DNA of 12,911 nucleotides from Rhodospirillaceae bacterium (GCA_018660965.1 JABJJH010000353.1:1-12911), one strand, 5' to 3'; counted from the stretch's first letter, positions 6,285 to 12,911 are shown. Program-made: numbers and translations. The notes: generated by a model from the sequence alone, not told the origin.

Positions 6285-7433
6285 TTGACGATCCACACCA
6301 CGCACGCCGGCAGCCTGCCGCGTCCCCGGTCCCTGGTCGAACTGTACGCCAAGCGCGCCCGGGGCGAAGACATCGACGAGGCGCGGCTTGCCGAAGAAGG
6401 CGCGGCGGCGACCCGATGGGTTGTCGAACGCCAACGCGATTCCGGCGTCGACATTCCCAGCGACGGCGAACAGGTGCGCGAGGCGTTCTTCCTGTATGTG
6501 CAACGGCGCATGTCGGGCTTTGGCGGTCACTGGACGCGGCAACAAGGGCGCGAATTGGACAACTACCCCGAATTCGCCGAAGCGCGGCGCCAAAGCATGG
6601 CCAACCAAATCGCCGTCAGCAACTTTGAACCGCCGATGGCGACCGGGCCCATCGAATACACCGACCCCGACGCAAACCGGGCTGAAATCGACGGCTTCAA
6701 GGCCGCGCTTGATGCGGCGAACGGGACTTTCGCCGGCGCCTTCATGACCGCGCCGTCACCCGGCATCGTCATGGCGGCGATGAAAAACCAATACTATGAC
6801 AGCGACGACGACTACCTCGACGCCCTGGCGACGGCGCTGCGCGTGGAATACGAAGCGGCGATCGAACACGGCCTGACCCTGCAGATTGACGCGCCCGATC
6901 TGGCGCTGGAACGGCACATTTCCTATGCTGACCGGCCCATCCGCGAATTCGTGGGCTTTGTAGAACGGATCATCGCGACGATTAATCAGGCGTTGGCGAA
7001 CGTGCCGCGCGACCGGGTCCGCCTGCATGTCTGCTGGGGCAATTACGAATCGCCGCACGATCAGGATGTCGCCCTGCGGGAAATCCTGCCGACGATCCTG
7101 ACGGCCAATGTCGGCGCGATCATGTTGCCGTTCGCCAACCCGCGCCATCAACATGAAATCAATGTTTTCAAGGATATCCCCCTGGCGCGGGACCAGTCGC
7201 TGATTGTCGGGGTCATTGACACCTGCACCAACTTTGTCGAGCATCCCGAAGTTGTGGCGGAACGGCTGGAGCGCGCGGCGGAAGCGATTGGCGACCCCGG
7301 TCGCATTCTCGCGGGCACCGATTGCGGCTTTGACACGTCGGCGGGCATGAGCAGACTTACCGCCGACGTGGTCTGGGCGAAACTGCGGGCGCAGCGTGAC
7401 GGCGCCGATTTGGCGAATAAACGATTGTTTTAA
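6285..7433 (+). CDS. Cobalamin-independent methionine synthase (MetE) C-terminal-domain-like methyltransferase
   Basis: A 382-residue single-domain protein of the MetE-C / UROD-like TIM-barrel fold, about half the length of true MetE because the N-terminal domain is absent. The opening THAGSLPRP (6-14) is typical of these proteins. Zinc-ligand candidates are H248 and C250 (LHVCWGN), an acidic residue near 291, and C347 (GTDCGFD), matching the His-Cys-...-Cys zinc site that activates a thiol in MetE. The family transfers or eliminates thiol-linked groups: methyl to homocysteine, or coenzyme M in epoxyalkane:CoM transferases. The natural acceptor here is unknown. Translation starts at TTG. It is first of three co-directional genes and followed 23 nt later by the amidohydrolase, so it is probably part of a catabolic operon rather than methionine biosynthesis. 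Confidence 0.88.
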   Translation: MTIHTTHAGSLPRPRSLVELYAKRARGEDIDEARLAEEGAAATRWVVERQRDSGVDIPSDGEQVREAFFLYVQRRMSGFGGHWTRQQGRELDNYPEFAEARRQSMANQIAVSNFEPPMATGPIEYTDPDANRAEIDGFKAALDAANGTFAGAFMTAPSPGIVMAAMKNQYYDSDDDYLDALATALRVEYEAAIEHGLTLQIDAPDLALERHISYADRPIREFVGFVERIIATINQALANVPRDRVRLHVCWGNYESPHDQDVALREILPTILTANVGAIMLPFANPRHQHEINVFKDIPLARDQSLIVGVIDTCTNFVEHPEVVAERLERAAEAIGDPGRILAGTDCGFDTSAGMSRLTADVVWAKLRAQRDGADLANKRLF

Positions 7434-7456
7434 ATCGAAACGGCAAGGAGGAAACG

Positions 7457-8488
7457 ATGGCCGCGAACACAGGGCAATCAGGGCCGGACAATGTCTGGCT
7501 CGCCAAGGTCGAGGAGCCAATTCTTGAACCCGACCTCGCCATCGTCGATCCGCACCACCATCTCTGGCTGCGGAACGGCTACACCTATTTGATGCCGGAA
7601 CTCGCCGACGACCTTGCAAGCGGGCACAACGTCGTCGCCACCGTCTTCGCCGAATGCCATTCCATGTACCGCCAAGGCGGCCCGGAAGCGGAACGCTCGC
7701 TCGGCGAAACGGAATTCGTGACCGGCCAGGCGGCCATGAGCGACAGCGGCGGCTTCGGAGCGACACAGGCCTGCGCGGTCATGTTCGGCAATGTCGATAT
7801 GACCCTGGGCGCGGGCGTCGAACCTTTGCTGGAGCGGCACATCGCGGCGTCCGGCGGGCGCTTCCGGGGCGTGCGCTACTCCACCGGCTGGGACCCGGAC
7901 GAGGGCATCCGCAACGTCGCGCCGGACGAACGCATGCTCGTCAGCGGGCCGGTCAAGGACGCCGCCGCCGTGCTGGACCGCATGAACCTTTCGCTCGACA
8001 GTTGGCTCTACCATCCGCAACTCGACGAGGTCGCGGAATTGGCCGACGCCTTCCCGACCCTGAAAATTATCCTCAATCATGTTGGCAGCCCCATCCTCGG
8101 CGGTCCCTATCGGGGCAAGAAACAGGAGGTCTTCGAAGACTGGCGCGTTCGCATCAAGCGCGTCGCCGAACGCCAGAATGTCTTTGTCAAACTCGGCGCG
8201 CTGCCCATCCGCATGGGCGATTTCGAAGGCGACCGAAGCCTGCCGCCCGGATCGGAAGAAGTCGCGGAAGTCTGGCGCCCCTGGATCGAGACTTGCATCG
8301 AGGCCTTCGGCCCGTCCCGCGCCATGTTCGAATCCAATTTCCCCGTCCACAAACGCTGGGTCAGCTATCAGGTTAGCTGGAACGCCTTCAAACGCCTGGC
8401 CGAGAGCGCCACGGCGACGGAAAAGCAGGATATGTTCGCCGGCGCCGCGATCCGCGCCTACCGGATGGAAGACGTGATCAGCCCTTAA
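7457..8488 (+). CDS. Amidohydrolase family 2 (Amidohydro_2) TIM-barrel metal-dependent hydrolase
   Basis: A 343-residue protein of the Amidohydro_2 family, which hydrolyses lactones or amides or decarboxylates aromatic acids (4-sulfomuconolactonase, PDC hydrolase, ACMS decarboxylase relatives). The metal motif HxH is present in VDPHHHLW (H33/H35). A later histidine is H208 in ILNHVGSPI (H186 is another candidate). At the strand-8 position, where GSDWP normally carries the catalytic aspartate, this protein has ESNFPV (292-297), so Asp is replaced by N294. The start at 7457 has a strong AGGAGG 6-7 nt upstream. It lies 23 nt after the MetE-like gene and 63 nt before an alpha/beta hydrolase, a spacing that suggests one transcript. 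A lactonase/hydrolase pair acting on successive intermediates is plausible but inferred. Confidence 0.9.
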   Translation: MAANTGQSGPDNVWLAKVEEPILEPDLAIVDPHHHLWLRNGYTYLMPELADDLASGHNVVATVFAECHSMYRQGGPEAERSLGETEFVTGQAAMSDSGGFGATQACAVMFGNVDMTLGAGVEPLLERHIAASGGRFRGVRYSTGWDPDEGIRNVAPDERMLVSGPVKDAAAVLDRMNLSLDSWLYHPQLDEVAELADAFPTLKIILNHVGSPILGGPYRGKKQEVFEDWRVRIKRVAERQNVFVKLGALPIRMGDFEGDRSLPPGSEEVAEVWRPWIETCIEAFGPSRAMFESNFPVHKRWVSYQVSWNAFKRLAESATATEKQDMFAGAAIRAYRMEDVISP

Positions 8489-8551
8489 AAATACCGGGCG
8501 AATGAGACGGCGATTTGTTCCGACCCTTGGCGACAACACAGGCGGGCCCCC

Positions 8552-9379
8552 ATGACTTCTTCCGGCGAGACACAAATCATCAACGGCGTTTCGATTCATT
8601 TCACGCTAGACGGTCCAGATGGCGCGCCGACCCTCACCTTCGCGCCCGCCTTGTCGCTCGACCTGCGGAGCTTTGACTCGCAAGTCGCCGCCTTCAGCGA
8701 CCGATACCGGGTCTTGCGGCTGGATTTGCGCGGCCATGGGTTTACCGATCAGGGCGGCGGGCCGTTCTCCATGGAGGATTTGGCGGACGACGTCGTGGGC
8801 CTGCTGGACCACATTGGCGCCGACAAGACGCATTTCGTGGGCAGTTCGCTCGGCGCCATGGTCGGGCTGGCGCTGGCGTTCAATCACGCGGATCGTTTGT
8901 CGAGCCTGACCTTCATGGCGTCCCAGGGCGCCTTGCCGCCGGAACGCCTCGCCTCCGCGCGGGACAATATCGCAGCCATGCGCGCATCCGGCGCGACGGT
9001 GGAAACGACCATGGCCGATCAGGCCGACGCCATGTTGAACCGGTTGTTGTGCGACCCCGACGACGCCGCGCATCCCGAACGCAACGCGCTGTTACGAAAG
9101 ATTCTGGGGACCACGACCCTGTTCGGGCAGGCGCGCGCCTACGAAGCGATTCTGGATATGGACTACGATGGCCGGTTGGATGAAATCCACACGCCGACCC
9201 TGGTTTTGGCGGGCGCACAGGACAGCTCCACCACGCCCGAACGCATGCAAATGTACAAGGACGGCATCGCCGGCGCCAAAATGGAGTTGCTCCAAGGCGC
9301 CGGGCATTTCCCGAACGTCGAACAACCCGGCGCCTTCAACGCCGTGCTGGCGAGGTTCCTGAACGGGTTGCCGGCCTAA
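8552..9379 (+). CDS. Alpha/beta-fold hydrolase (3-oxoadipate enol-lactonase / PcaD-like)
   Basis: A 275-residue alpha/beta hydrolase of usual length. The nucleophile elbow is GSSLGAM with S99, the oxyanion-side motif is DLRGHGFTDQ (58-67), the acid is D224 in LAGAQDSSTTP, and the catalytic histidine is H252 in GAGHFPNVE. The overall pattern (RGHGxSD-like loop, GxSxG, terminal GHxPxxE) resembles 3-oxoadipate enol-lactonases and related C-C hydrolases. The product would be an opened lactone, hydrolysed ester or cleaved dione, with substrate unassigned. The ATG at 8552 has only a weak GGCGGG upstream, so expression may depend on read-through from the amidohydrolase gene. It is the last gene of the plus-strand unit, and the convergent permease gene ends 73 nt downstream. 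Confidence 0.91.
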   Translation: MTSSGETQIINGVSIHFTLDGPDGAPTLTFAPALSLDLRSFDSQVAAFSDRYRVLRLDLRGHGFTDQGGGPFSMEDLADDVVGLLDHIGADKTHFVGSSLGAMVGLALAFNHADRLSSLTFMASQGALPPERLASARDNIAAMRASGATVETTMADQADAMLNRLLCDPDDAAHPERNALLRKILGTTTLFGQARAYEAILDMDYDGRLDEIHTPTLVLAGAQDSSTTPERMQMYKDGIAGAKMELLQGAGHFPNVEQPGAFNAVLARFLNGLPA

Positions 9380-9389
9380 CGGTTTTTAT

Positions 9390-9404
9390 CGGACGCAATG
9401 TCCG
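9390..9404. other. Hairpin between convergent hydrolase and permease genes
   Basis: CGGAC (9390-9394) and GTCCG (9400-9404) form a 5-bp stem with a 5-nt loop, next to TTTTT at 9383-9387. The T-run precedes the stem on the plus strand and reads as A-run on the minus strand, so it is not a standard intrinsic terminator for either gene. It may still slow converging transcription. Confidence 0.25.
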
Positions 9405-9452
9405 GCGGCGCCCCGCAACCGTCAAAAGGCGGACCAAGTTCCAATCGCCCGC

Positions 9453-10205
9453 CTACCCCGCGCCTATGGCGGCGCTTGCGATGATATAGGCGCCCAGCCC
9501 CAGAATCGCGATGAAGAATATCTTTCTGAAGCGCGCTTCCGACAAACGCCGCCGAATGCGTTGGCCTGCGATCATGCCCAGGATTGCCGGCAGAAGCGCC
9601 CCGACCGACACGACGCCCTGCTCGGCGGTCAACAAATTGTTCCCCTGCAGCGCCAGGGCGAGTGCAATCGTCGACACCGTGAACAGCATGCCCATCCCCT
9701 GCACCAGCATGTCGCGCGGTAGCCCGATCGCCTGCAGGAACATGACCCCTGGCACCACGAATGACCCGGTCATTCCCGTCAGAACGCCATTCGCAGCCCC
9801 GAACACCGGACCGGCCCAGCCCTCCCGGCGCGCTGAAATCGAAAGATGAAAGCCTGTAAGGCTCAAGGCCGAATAAACGATCAGCAGCGACCCGAGGAGC
9901 CCGGAAAGCAGTGACAGATTCCATTGCGTCAGCGCGAGCGCGCCAACCCAGACCGTCGCCGACGCAAACAACAGGAACGGCCATATCCGCAGGAGAATGA
10001 CCCGACCGTTACCGCCGACCGCCGCCTGCCAAAGGTTTGTGGCGACGGACGGGACGATCAGCAGCGCCATGGCGGTCGGAAGGTCGAGCATTGCCGTCAG
10101 CAAGCCCAGACTCACCGTCGGTAGGCCAAGGCCGATAACCCCCTTCACCGCCCCCGCGAGCAAGAATGTCGCAGCGATTACCGCGATGATGATCGGATCC
10201 GTCAT
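9453..10205 (-). CDS. TauE/SafE-family membrane permease (probable sulfite or organic-anion exporter)
   Basis: A 250-residue integral membrane protein with about eight hydrophobic segments (roughly 5-25, 30-53, 69-91, 98-118, 133-157, 166-187, 198-216, 228-248). The two TauE/SafE half motifs are visible: GAVKGVIGLGLPT (18-30) and the related GVLTGMTGSFVVPG (140-153). Positive residues cluster in loops (REGW, RIRRR). Members export sulfite, sulfoacetate or other small anions across the inner membrane. Next to a TauD-family dioxygenase and ThDP enzymes this would fit organosulfur breakdown, but many TauE proteins have other substrates. The start at 10205 has no strong Shine-Dalgarno sequence. 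It is convergent with the alpha/beta hydrolase and preceded by 196 nt of non-coding sequence. Confidence 0.9.
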   Translation of the reverse strand: MTDPIIIAVIAATFLLAGAVKGVIGLGLPTVSLGLLTAMLDLPTAMALLIVPSVATNLWQAAVGGNGRVILLRIWPFLLFASATVWVGALALTQWNLSLLSGLLGSLLIVYSALSLTGFHLSISARREGWAGPVFGAANGVLTGMTGSFVVPGVMFLQAIGLPRDMLVQGMGMLFTVSTIALALALQGNNLLTAEQGVVSVGALLPAILGMIAGQRIRRRLSEARFRKIFFIAILGLGAYIIASAAIGAG

Positions 10206-10296
10206 GCGGTTAACTTATCGACCCAATCGAACTCGGGAAAGGACTTGGCGCCCCCGTGCGCTCGATGCCGGGGACGGGCTCCTCCAAGGGTGTCGC

Positions 10297-10371
10297 AATG
10301 TCCGGTGTCGGTCAAAGCAGGCCTTCCGCCGCGAACACGTGGAGTCCGAAGTTGACCCAGAGCTGCCATTC
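10297..10371. repeat. Degenerate inverted repeat, possibly a decayed dispersed intergenic element
   Basis: The plus strand from 10297 begins AATGTCCG and continues to GGTCAA (10310-10315). The minus strand from about 10370 reads AATGGC and then GGGTCAA, so two related units face each other, with TTGACC at 10352-10357. From memory this recalls dispersed intergenic repeats with an AATGTCCGC...GGGTCAA-type core in proteobacterial genomes. The match is partial and uncertain. The surrounding gap 10206-10401 shows no convincing gene. Confidence 0.28.
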
Positions 10372-10401
10372 AGTAAGGGGCAATCCAAGCAAATTACACC
10401 G

Positions 10402-11847
10402 TTAAGCAACGATGGGCTGCGACAGGATCCACAGACTGATCATAGTGTAGGCTACCATCAAAATTAGCATGGGTATTTGACTGCGCAACGCGCGGCTCCG
10501 ATCTTCGAACACACGAACTGCCATGACATGGGCGACATAGACGGCCAACACGTGCCCTATGACAATAGCCGTGACCGCGACATACCAGATCATCTTGGCG
10601 TTCACGACGCCGATATCGACGGCGTATCCCTTTGTCCCGAACAAATCCCACCCGAAGCCAAACGGGTCCGAAACCAGCGGAATGATGTTCTGGCCCGCGA
10701 TCAACAGATAAGACAGGTAATGAGACAGATGATAGGCGATGGCGATGGGAATCAGGGAAAGCACGAAATAACCCGCCGCCGCCCTGGTTCCGACACCCCC
10801 ACCGCCCGCCCAGGCGATGGCGTTGCTGGTCAAAACGAAGACGGCGATGAACACCATCGGCAGGGTGAACAGGGCGATGGATTTTATCACGACGATCAGA
10901 TCAACGCCGAAATCCTGCATGGCTATCAAGGCGGGACGCACCGCCTGACTCTCGGCGATCCAGTCCAGAATCGAAGCCCACATCGGCGTTTCCAAAATGC
11001 CGTCGAAGGTTACCGACGTTAACAGCAACAGGACGAAACAAACGCCGGAGACCGGAACTGGATGGCGGCGCAAAAGCCCGATTGAAGGGAACCGTATGCG
11101 CCATGTCCCGGCCTTTCCGTGGCTAGGGGCGAACCGCGCCAACAATTCGAACACTACTGTAAAAATTTCACCGTGCCACAGCCAGGCGTCGCGCCCAAAC
11201 ATTCGCATACCGGTCCAGGTCACCGCCGAATACCCGACGATCAGCATCGCCAATTGGCGCGGCTGTTCGCCTTGTTCGGATATTAGTTCCATCCAGGCGA
11301 ATATCAGGAATATTCCCACGGCGGGCCACCGCCCAAGCCAGACCGGATAAGGCCAGCCGCCGCCCGGCTCACCCCGGAGTTTCACCATCCAGGTGAAGAT
11401 GATCTTCCACGGATTGACCAAATCCCACAAATTGCCGATCAGTGCGGAGACAAACGCCATCCCCACCCACCAGACGACCCAAATAAAGGTGGGCGCGATA
11501 TTCTTGAACGGATCAGGATTGCCGAAGAATCCCGCCGCCAGCAACACTGTAAAGACCGCCAGCGACAACAGCCTGATTGGATTCAACAGCCAGGGATGAC
11601 CCAACCACCGCAACAAAGGAATGGTCAGGAGATCGAAATTGGCCACCTCATGTTCATCTCCATCATCCTTGAGAAACACAGCCATGACCGCGAAAGAAAG
11701 CGCCACAGCGGCGCCCGCACCGGCCAGATACAGCCACAGGGGCAACGGCAAATCATAGCGAACGCCAAAGGCGTGCGCCCAGACGGGGACGGTGGAAAGA
11801 GGAATGGCGATCGCGAACGCGACGAGCCCGGTATAAACTTTTTGCAT
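10402..11847 (-). CDS. Polytopic membrane protein, histidine-containing (family sometimes annotated as fenitrothion hydrolase-like)
   Basis: A 481-residue inner-membrane protein. An N-terminal signal-like segment (5-25, ending WAHAFG) is followed by about 10-12 hydrophobic stretches (about 37-59, 91-109, 119-139, 174-190, 199-213, 265-280, 315-345, 357-385, 417-446, 458-476). Notable motifs are RYDLPLPLWLY (30-40), NPWK (145-148), HLSH (373-376) inside a helix, and H432 and H440 in the penultimate helix. Histidines within helices suggest metal or heme contact, which is inference. I recall databases labelling similar proteins 'fenitrothion hydrolase', but see no hydrolase motif and would not rely on that name. 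It begins 24 nt after the cupredoxin-like gene, so the two are probably co-expressed and may form a complex across the periplasmic face. Confidence 0.8.
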   Translation of the reverse strand: MQKVYTGLVAFAIAIPLSTVPVWAHAFGVRYDLPLPLWLYLAGAGAAVALSFAVMAVFLKDDGDEHEVANFDLLTIPLLRWLGHPWLLNPIRLLSLAVFTVLLAAGFFGNPDPFKNIAPTFIWVVWWVGMAFVSALIGNLWDLVNPWKIIFTWMVKLRGEPGGGWPYPVWLGRWPAVGIFLIFAWMELISEQGEQPRQLAMLIVGYSAVTWTGMRMFGRDAWLWHGEIFTVVFELLARFAPSHGKAGTWRIRFPSIGLLRRHPVPVSGVCFVLLLLTSVTFDGILETPMWASILDWIAESQAVRPALIAMQDFGVDLIVVIKSIALFTLPMVFIAVFVLTSNAIAWAGGGGVGTRAAAGYFVLSLIPIAIAYHLSHYLSYLLIAGQNIIPLVSDPFGFGWDLFGTKGYAVDIGVVNAKMIWYVAVTAIVIGHVLAVYVAHVMAVRVFEDRSRALRSQIPMLILMVAYTMISLWILSQPIVA

Positions 11848-11871
11848 CGTGCTATTCCACCGGGGCCAAAC

Positions 11872-12315
11872 CTACTGCGGATGAACTTCCAGATAAATCA
11901 TGGAGTGGTGACCCGCGCCGTGCGACGTGACGGGAAACCGTCCGGCGGTATGGGCCTTGAAGGTCATGGACACGGCCCGGTCCGGCCTGGCGAAGGCATG
12001 AATATCATATCCATGCAGGTGCAACTCCACAGCTTTATCCGTTGTCCAAGAAAGGCTTATCGATTGGCCTTCGGTAACCCTGAGCGTCTTATTGGCGGCG
12101 ACCACCTTGCCATCGCGAATTTCCAGATTGAATGTCTGAGGCGTCTCCGTCTGCGCCGACCCGCTACCGGGCGCCACAAGAAACCCGGCGCCAAAGACAG
12201 CCCAAACAACGAAAGCGACAGCCAGGGTGCGAAGCCATTCCACGAGCCCCGAACCGGCGTCCGGCTTCCATAACGGAACATTATTTTGTTCTATGCAACC
12301 ATCAGAATTATCCAT
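11872..12315 (-). CDS. Membrane-anchored cupredoxin-like periplasmic protein lacking the copper cysteine
   Basis: A 147-residue protein: hydrophobic signal or anchor at 29-54 (ending SGSAQ), then a compact beta domain (60-147). The domain has cupredoxin layout: KTLRVTEGQSISLSW (76-90), ELHLHGYDIHA (97-107) and the last loop-strand RFPVTSHGAGHHSMIYLEV (126-144). In blue-copper proteins that last loop carries Cys-His-Met. Here the Cys position is Thr/Ser, while H99, H101, H106, H132, H136, H137 and M139 remain, so type-1 copper is unlikely but other metal binding is possible. Two starts are feasible: ATG 12315, or GTG 12243 (residue 25) just before the hydrophobic segment. The AT-rich DNA at 12270-12316 and the very short shared promoter favour the GTG. 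The polytopic membrane protein follows after 24 nt. Confidence 0.72.
   Translation of the reverse strand: MDNSDGCIEQNNVPLWKPDAGSGLVEWLRTLAVAFVVWAVFGAGFLVAPGSGSAQTETPQTFNLEIRDGKVVAANKTLRVTEGQSISLSWTTDKAVELHLHGYDIHAFARPDRAVSMTFKAHTAGRFPVTSHGAGHHSMIYLEVHPQ
12276..12291. promoter_or_regulatory. GAACA-N6-TGTTC inverted repeat in the divergent promoter area
   Basis: Perfect 5-bp arms with an AT-only spacer lie between the likely GTG start of the cupredoxin-like gene (12243) and the start of the exported protein (12386). If the ATG at 12315 is the true start, the site would be inside coding sequence. It resembles a GAAC/GTTC palindrome with 8 nt between the tetramers, one more than the Gram-positive LexA spacing, so I do not call it LexA. 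Confidence 0.3.
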
Positions 12316-12385
12316 ACCCTACCGTACGGGAAATGCACCCCGCAATGAAGCGCCGATTACAGGCGATTTTCGAAAAGGAATAATC

Positions 12386-12814
12386 ATGAGACCGTTAATC
12401 TCCTGTTTGGCGATGGCGTTGGTAGTTGTGTTCGCCGCCCCAAAATTCGCAAAGAGCGAAATACTGGCGATGATGAACTACGAAAGCAAACCTGCGGACT
12501 CCTTGAAAGCGTTGAAACTGACCGGCGCACGTGAACGCCGCGAAGGCATCGCCATTATCGACGTGGACCCGAACGCGCCAACATTCGGTAAAATTCTGGC
12601 GGACATCCCTTTACCCGCCGATCTGGTCGCGCATCACATTTTCTATGACCGCACGATGGGAAAAGCCTATGTCACCGCCCTGGGCAAACCGGTGTTGTAC
12701 GTTTTCAAGATGAACGAATTTCCCTACCGTCTGAAACGCATCGATGTCCCCAAATGCGTCATGGGCGAGGATGTGGTTTTTTCGGAAGACAATAAGCCCG
12801 CATTTCCCAAGTAA
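12386..12814 (+). pseudogene. Exported YncE/YVTN beta-propeller-like protein, probably truncated
   Basis: A 142-residue open frame. A signal peptide (1-24, cleavage plausible after FAKS) leads into a mature part containing GIAIIDVDPNAP (50-61), LVAHHIFYDRTMGKAYVTAL (79-98), PVLYVF (101-106), and VMGEDVVFSEDNK (126-138). These strand repeats match the start of YVTN/YncE-type beta-propeller proteins, whose full length is usually 300-400 residues. The frame stops four residues after SEDNK, and neither other plus frame after 12800 continues the propeller pattern, so the gene looks cut by a deletion or rearrangement rather than a single frameshift. The ATG at 12386 has AAGGAA 5-6 nt upstream. It is divergent from the cupredoxin-like gene, which hints at a shared function. 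A genuinely short protein remains possible. Confidence 0.6.
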
Positions 12815-12890
12815 AAGGGAGAAGTCACTCCTCTGACGACAATTAATGTGTTATATTGCAGCATGTTAAGTGGGCTTAAGGCGGCGGATC
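12815..12890 (+). promoter_or_regulatory. Promoter-like AT-rich leader before a possible gene at the window edge
   Basis: Downstream of the truncated propeller frame there is a local AT-rich patch with a TATATT hexamer at 12852-12857 and TCTGAC about 14 nt upstream. This is a short-spaced sigma-70-like arrangement. A purine-rich AAGGCGGCGG (12879-12888) then precedes an ATG at 12891. A weak GGGAG/CTCCT hairpin lies at about 12818-12833. Confidence 0.3.
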
Positions 12891-12911
12891 ATGGATCACC
12901 CAAAGGGTGCA
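12891..12911 (+). CDS. Possible 5' end of a gene running off the window
   Basis: Seven codons starting MDHPKGA are open to the right edge, preceded by a purine-rich possible ribosome site and a TATATT promoter-like hexamer. The fragment is too short to recognise. I include it only because of the upstream signals. Confidence 0.22.

Noticed and set aside
6756..7766. Long minus-strand open frame across the MetE-like/amidohydrolase junction
   Set aside because: Arg/Gly/Ala-rich shadow translation with no family resemblance. It spans two recognised plus-strand genes.
7478..8599. 373-codon minus-strand open frame opposite the amidohydrolase
   Set aside because: Antisense to a gene with clear family motifs and itself lacking any motif.
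12322..12329. CCGTACGG palindrome as an operator
   Set aside because: 8-bp palindromes are expected dozens of times in 13 kb, and this one does not extend.
12132..12383. Plus-strand open frame opposite the cupredoxin-like gene
   Set aside because: Low-complexity Arg/Gln/Pro translation, antisense to a better-supported gene.

Overview
The window is GC-rich (by eye about 60-65% over the first 10 kb) and densely coded with short intergenic gaps. Protein families and codon use point to an alphaproteobacterium, possibly Rhodospirillales-like. That placement is an inference; there is no rRNA or other marker gene here, and I see no tRNA, CRISPR array or recognisable insertion sequence.

Layout. (1) 1-243: 3' end of a GMC-family flavin oxidoreductase on the plus strand. 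(2) 3548-253, minus strand: a three-gene unit of Fe(II)/2-oxoglutarate dioxygenase (TauD/TfdA family), CoxG-type SRPBCC protein and thiamine-diphosphate (ThDP) enzyme. The last two genes are only 2 nt apart. (3) 3805-4359, plus strand: a VOC/glyoxalase-fold protein, divergent from the dioxygenase. (4) 6083-4455, minus strand: a second, distinct ThDP enzyme. (5) 6285-9379, plus strand: a MetE-C-like methyltransferase, an amidohydrolase and an alpha/beta hydrolase. (6) 10205-9453, minus strand: a TauE/SafE-type permease. (7) 12315-10402, minus strand: a membrane-anchored cupredoxin-like protein without a copper-ligand cysteine, then a His-containing polytopic membrane protein. (8) 12386-12814, plus strand: an exported propeller-like protein that looks truncated, followed by a promoter-like stretch and a possible gene start at the window edge.

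How the genes may work together. Regions 1-6 look like a small-molecule catabolic island: oxidation (GMC, dioxygenase), C-C cleavage or decarboxylation (two ThDP enzymes), rearrangement or ring cleavage (VOC), C1 or thiol-linked transfer (MetE-like), hydrolysis (amidohydrolase, alpha/beta hydrolase) and anion export (TauE-like). The substrate cannot be read from sequence. A sulfonate, an organosulfur compound or a plant/lignin-type aromatic acid are all possible. No regulator is present, but the heptamer TTGTCTG occurs upstream of the CoxG gene, of the dioxygenase and of the second ThDP gene. At the last site it forms a three-copy array with exact 17-nt spacing. This suggests one external repressor or activator and is the most interesting signal I found.

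Regions 7-8 are lower in GC (about 50-55% in sampled lines) and look like a separate periplasmic/membrane module, possibly acquired independently.
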